Source of the DNA: CAAFZY01 sp964410325
Lineage (GTDB): Bacteria; Pseudomonadota; Alphaproteobacteria; RF32; CAG-239
Reading direction: 5' to 3'
NCBI GenBank assembly: GCA_964410325.1
Contig: CAYPFN010000001.1
Span: 62,001-126,000, forward strand
DNA: 64,000 nucleotides
The translations under genes were made by a program, and so were the position numbers. Below the pieces are notes generated by a model. It saw only the letters and a program-made list of their open reading frames with translations. It searched no databases and was not told the DNA's origin. How positions within the stretch are numbered: the stretch's first letter is position 1; each line of letters begins with the position of its first letter. Below, one piece after another: positions 61,811 to 64,000 of this stretch.

Positions 61811-62725
61811 TTACAACCCTATAAGATTTTGGGCATAATCTTTGGCATTAAAGACATCTAAATCTTCAATTTTTTCACCGATGCCTATGAAATAAACTGG
61901 CGTTGGGTATTCTTCGGCAACGGCTGCCAAAATCCCGCCTTTGGCTGAACCGTCAAGTTTGGTAATGACTAAGCCGTCAATATTAACCATATCTTTGAAA
62001 ATTTGAACTTGCGAAACGGTATTTTGACCGGTGGTAGCATCAAGGGTTAATAAAGTTTTGTGCGGAGCTTCTGGTATGACTTTTTTAATCACGCGGATAA
62101 TTTTTTTTAATTCATCCATTAAGCCGTTTTTGTTTTGCAAACGGCCGGCTGTGTCAATAAAAACAACGTCATCTCCAGCTTTAATGGCGGCGTTTAGGCC
62201 ATCATAACACAAACCAGCACTGTCGCAGCCAGCAGCACCGGAAAATACCCGAATCGAAGAGCGCTCGCCCCAGGTTTGTAATTGCTCGACTGCGGCGGCA
62301 CGAAAGGTGTCGGCGGCGATGAAAGAAACCTGCTTGCCGGCGGTTTTGAGTTTGGCGGCCAGTTTGCCGATAGTGGTGGTTTTTCCGGCACCGTTAACGC
62401 CGACCATTAAAATAACATAGGGTGGTTTTGGTGCTTCAACTTTAAATTCAGCTTCACAGGATTTTAGAATTTCGGCAATATCTTCAGCAAGCGTTTGTTT
62501 AATTTCTTCTTCCGAACTTTCTTTATTCAAGCGTTTTTTTGCAAAAGCGGCGATGATTTTGGCAGAGGCTTTGACACCCATGTCCGCGCTGATGAGGAGT
62601 TCTTCCAACTCTTCTAAGGTTTGTGCGTCAACTTTGCGTTTGGTGAAAATGTCACTAATTCCGTCGCTGATTTTAGCGGAGGTTTTTTTTAAGCTTAATC
62701 CGAGTTTTTGAAAAAAATTAACCAT
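61811..62725 (-). CDS. ftsY: FtsY, signal recognition particle receptor
   Basis: SRP-type GTPase that receives ribosome-SRP complexes at the membrane for co-translational insertion. 304 aa: a helical N domain (residues about 1-95), then the G domain with P-loop GVNGAGKTTTIGK (109-121), ADTFRAAAVEQL, DTAGR (191-195) and a TKLDGSAKGG motif. The long acidic A domain of E. coli FtsY is absent, as in many alphaproteobacteria. It overlaps mtaB by eight bases and has a GAGGAAC site inside that gene. Confidence 0.96.
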   Translation of the reverse strand: MVNFFQKLGLSLKKTSAKISDGISDIFTKRKVDAQTLEELEELLISADMGVKASAKIIAAFAKKRLNKESSEEEIKQTLAEDIAEILKSCEAEFKVEAPKPPYVILMVGVNGAGKTTTIGKLAAKLKTAGKQVSFIAADTFRAAAVEQLQTWGERSSIRVFSGAAGCDSAGLCYDGLNAAIKAGDDVVFIDTAGRLQNKNGLMDELKKIIRVIKKVIPEAPHKTLLTLDATTGQNTVSQVQIFKDMVNIDGLVITKLDGSAKGGILAAVAEEYPTPVYFIGIGEKIEDLDVFNAKDYAQNLIGL

Positions 62726-63761
62726 TCTGTTCCTCTCTTTTGCTTCTTAAAATTTTAGCACGGCGCCGGCGTTCTTCCATGTCAATCTGTGGTAGGCGGG
62801 CGGCTGGCGTCCCGGGGCGTTCTGAATATGGAAAAACGTGCAGACGGTCAATGCCGGCCTCATCTACCAATTTGCAGGTATTGTTAAAGGCTTCCAGACT
62901 TTCGGTTGGAAAGCCACAGATAAAGTCGGCACCGAAAGTGGCTTCCGGACGGACAGCACGTATTTTTTTGCATAATATAATAACATCTTCGCGGCGGTGG
63001 CGGCGACCCATGCGTTTTAAAATCAGATTATCTCCGGATTGCGCCGATAAATGAAAATGCGGATATATGTTTGAGTATTTACCGATTATTTCGATAAAAT
63101 CTTCGTCGACGGCGGCCGGGTCTAACGAACCAAACTGCAGTGACGGCAATTCCGGAATTTGTTCCAGAATATGTCTGACTAATACGCTAAATGACGGTTT
63201 ATAAGAGCAAGCATCTACGCCAGTTAGGCAAATTTCATCAAAACCTTGCCGCAACAGAGTTTTTATCTGGCAGATAATTTCCTCTTCTGGCACAGAACGA
63301 TTGCTACCGCGGGCAAACGGAATGATGCAGTAAGTGCAACGGTGGTCGCAGCCTTGCTGAATTTGTACAAATGCGCGTTGGCGTCCTTCAAAACCAGTAA
63401 TCAGAAAATGATCATAATCATCATAAGCAAAAATATCGCCGACGATGGTTTTTTCGCTTATGTCTCCGGCAAGATATTTTTCAATTTCGGCTTTCTCTTT
63501 GTTGCCGAGGATGAGGTTAACTTCTGGCATGTTGGCAAATTTTGAGGCGTTAATTTGGGCGGCACAGCCGGTCACGACGATTTTGGCCTGCGGATTTTCT
63601 TTACGAAGTTTACGTACCGCCTGTCGGCATTGGCGTTCGGCCTCGCCAGTTACGGCGCAGGTGTTGATGATAATCAAATTATCAACATTTTTGAATTTTT
63701 CTTTTAAAATTTCAGATTCAAAGCTATTTATCCGACAGCCAAAAGTGACGACTTCTACCAT
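62718..63761 (-). CDS. mtaB: MtaB, tRNA t6A37 methylthiotransferase
   Basis: Radical-SAM enzyme that converts N6-threonylcarbamoyladenosine to its 2-methylthio form at position 37 of tRNAs. 347 aa. The N-terminal UPF0004 domain has its three cluster cysteines at 9, 35 and 66; the radical-SAM motif is GCDHRCTYC with cysteines 138, 142 and 145. At 347 aa it is slightly short: the C-terminal TRAM domain seems lacking or reduced. The AAAGGAAAC site supports the start. Pairing with ftsY is common in alphaproteobacteria. Confidence 0.93.
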   Translation of the reverse strand: MVEVVTFGCRINSFESEILKEKFKNVDNLIIINTCAVTGEAERQCRQAVRKLRKENPQAKIVVTGCAAQINASKFANMPEVNLILGNKEKAEIEKYLAGDISEKTIVGDIFAYDDYDHFLITGFEGRQRAFVQIQQGCDHRCTYCIIPFARGSNRSVPEEEIICQIKTLLRQGFDEICLTGVDACSYKPSFSVLVRHILEQIPELPSLQFGSLDPAAVDEDFIEIIGKYSNIYPHFHLSAQSGDNLILKRMGRRHRREDVIILCKKIRAVRPEATFGADFICGFPTESLEAFNNTCKLVDEAGIDRLHVFPYSERPGTPAARLPQIDMEERRRRAKILRSKREEQNG

Positions 63762-63875
63762 ATTGTTTCCTTTATTTGTATGCCTGGCACTATATAAGGA
63801 AAATTTTGTGTTTGCAATTTAATTTTGCGCTTTTATAATCAGATCTGGCAAAATGATTATTTAAAGAGGTTTCTT

Positions 63876-64000
63876 ATGGTAAAAAAAATCGCTCTTGTTT
63901 TGGCAACGTTTTTTGGTTCGGGTTTGGCTCCTAAAGCTCCGGGAACTTTTGGTTCGTTGGCAACTTTGCCTTTGGCTTTTATTATGATATATTTTTTTGG
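63876..64000 (+). CDS. pgpA: Phosphatidylglycerophosphatase A, 3'-truncated by the window edge
   Basis: First 41 codons only. The start reads MVKKIALVLATFFGSGLAP followed by KAPGTFGSLATLPL, which matches the PgpA N-terminus (xGxxPxAPGTxGSL). The enzyme dephosphorylates phosphatidylglycerophosphate to phosphatidylglycerol in the inner membrane. An AAAGAGG site lies seven bases before the ATG. It is divergent from mtaB. Confidence 0.85.
   Translation, partial: MVKKIALVLATFFGSGLAPKAPGTFGSLATLPLAFIMIYFF

Overview
The window reads as a chromosomal segment of an AT-rich alphaproteobacterium, probably an uncultured host-associated (gut-type) lineage. The evidence for the class is a GapR/DUF2312 gene, a PopZ-like gene directly upstream of valS, an LPS-transport operon running lptF-lptD-surA-rsmA, and an lpxI-lpxB pair; LpxI is the UDP-2,3-diacylglucosamine hydrolase typical of this class. 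The host-associated assignment is inference from low GC, small intergenic spaces, several decayed genes and a eukaryote-type isoleucyl-tRNA synthetase. No rRNA is present, so the lineage cannot be fixed from this window.

Layout. 1-3550: the 3' end of rodA, a decayed gene, and an unrecognised two-gene operon preceded by inverted repeats. 3550-13730: ileS, two secreted proteins (one with an HEXXH motif), a HAD phosphatase, a tandem pair of DMT-family permeases, an ABC-F ATPase remnant and a long glycogen synthase. 13800-20700: grpE, then the outer-membrane biogenesis operon lptF-lptD-surA-rsmA. 20700-31050: gapR, pyruvate kinase, tRNA-Arg, glycogen phosphorylase, a TolC-family protein, an abnormal PopZ-like protein, valS and an OmpA-type lipoprotein. 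31050-35500: an accessory stretch with a two-stop pseudogene, a cysteine-rich secreted protein under a promoter whose spacer is a homopolymer, an esterase, a tRNA nucleotidyltransferase with a mutated HD motif and a frameshifted repeat tail, and a small unknown gene. 35650-49910: lpxI-lpxB, a structured intergenic region, comEC, a Lon-type protease, two membrane-anchored TPR-type proteins, two small unknown genes, then xseA, an M23 peptidase and uppP.

49920-58840: tRNA-Leu followed by a type I restriction-modification island (hsdM-rhuM-hsdS-hsdR) of visibly different base composition, then a Bcr/CflA-type drug efflux gene and a 56-codon gene. 58930-64000: an acyl-ACP thioesterase, a lytic transglycosylase, an N-formylglutamate amidohydrolase, two tRNA-Val genes, ftsY, mtaB and the start of pgpA.

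Functionally, much of the core content concerns the cell envelope: lipid A (lpxI, lpxB), LPS export (lptF, lptD), outer-membrane protein folding (surA), undecaprenyl phosphate recycling (uppP), peptidoglycan (rodA, M23 peptidase, lytic transglycosylase) and phospholipid (pgpA). The glycogen genes glgA and glgP suggest storage-polymer turnover linked to pyruvate kinase. The most unusual items are the putative phase-variable promoter of the cysteine-rich protein (32336-32362), the 12-bp repeat array in hsdS that may set its recognition spacing (53337-53381), RhuM lying inside the restriction operon, and the changed HD motif and frameshifted tail of the CCA enzyme.
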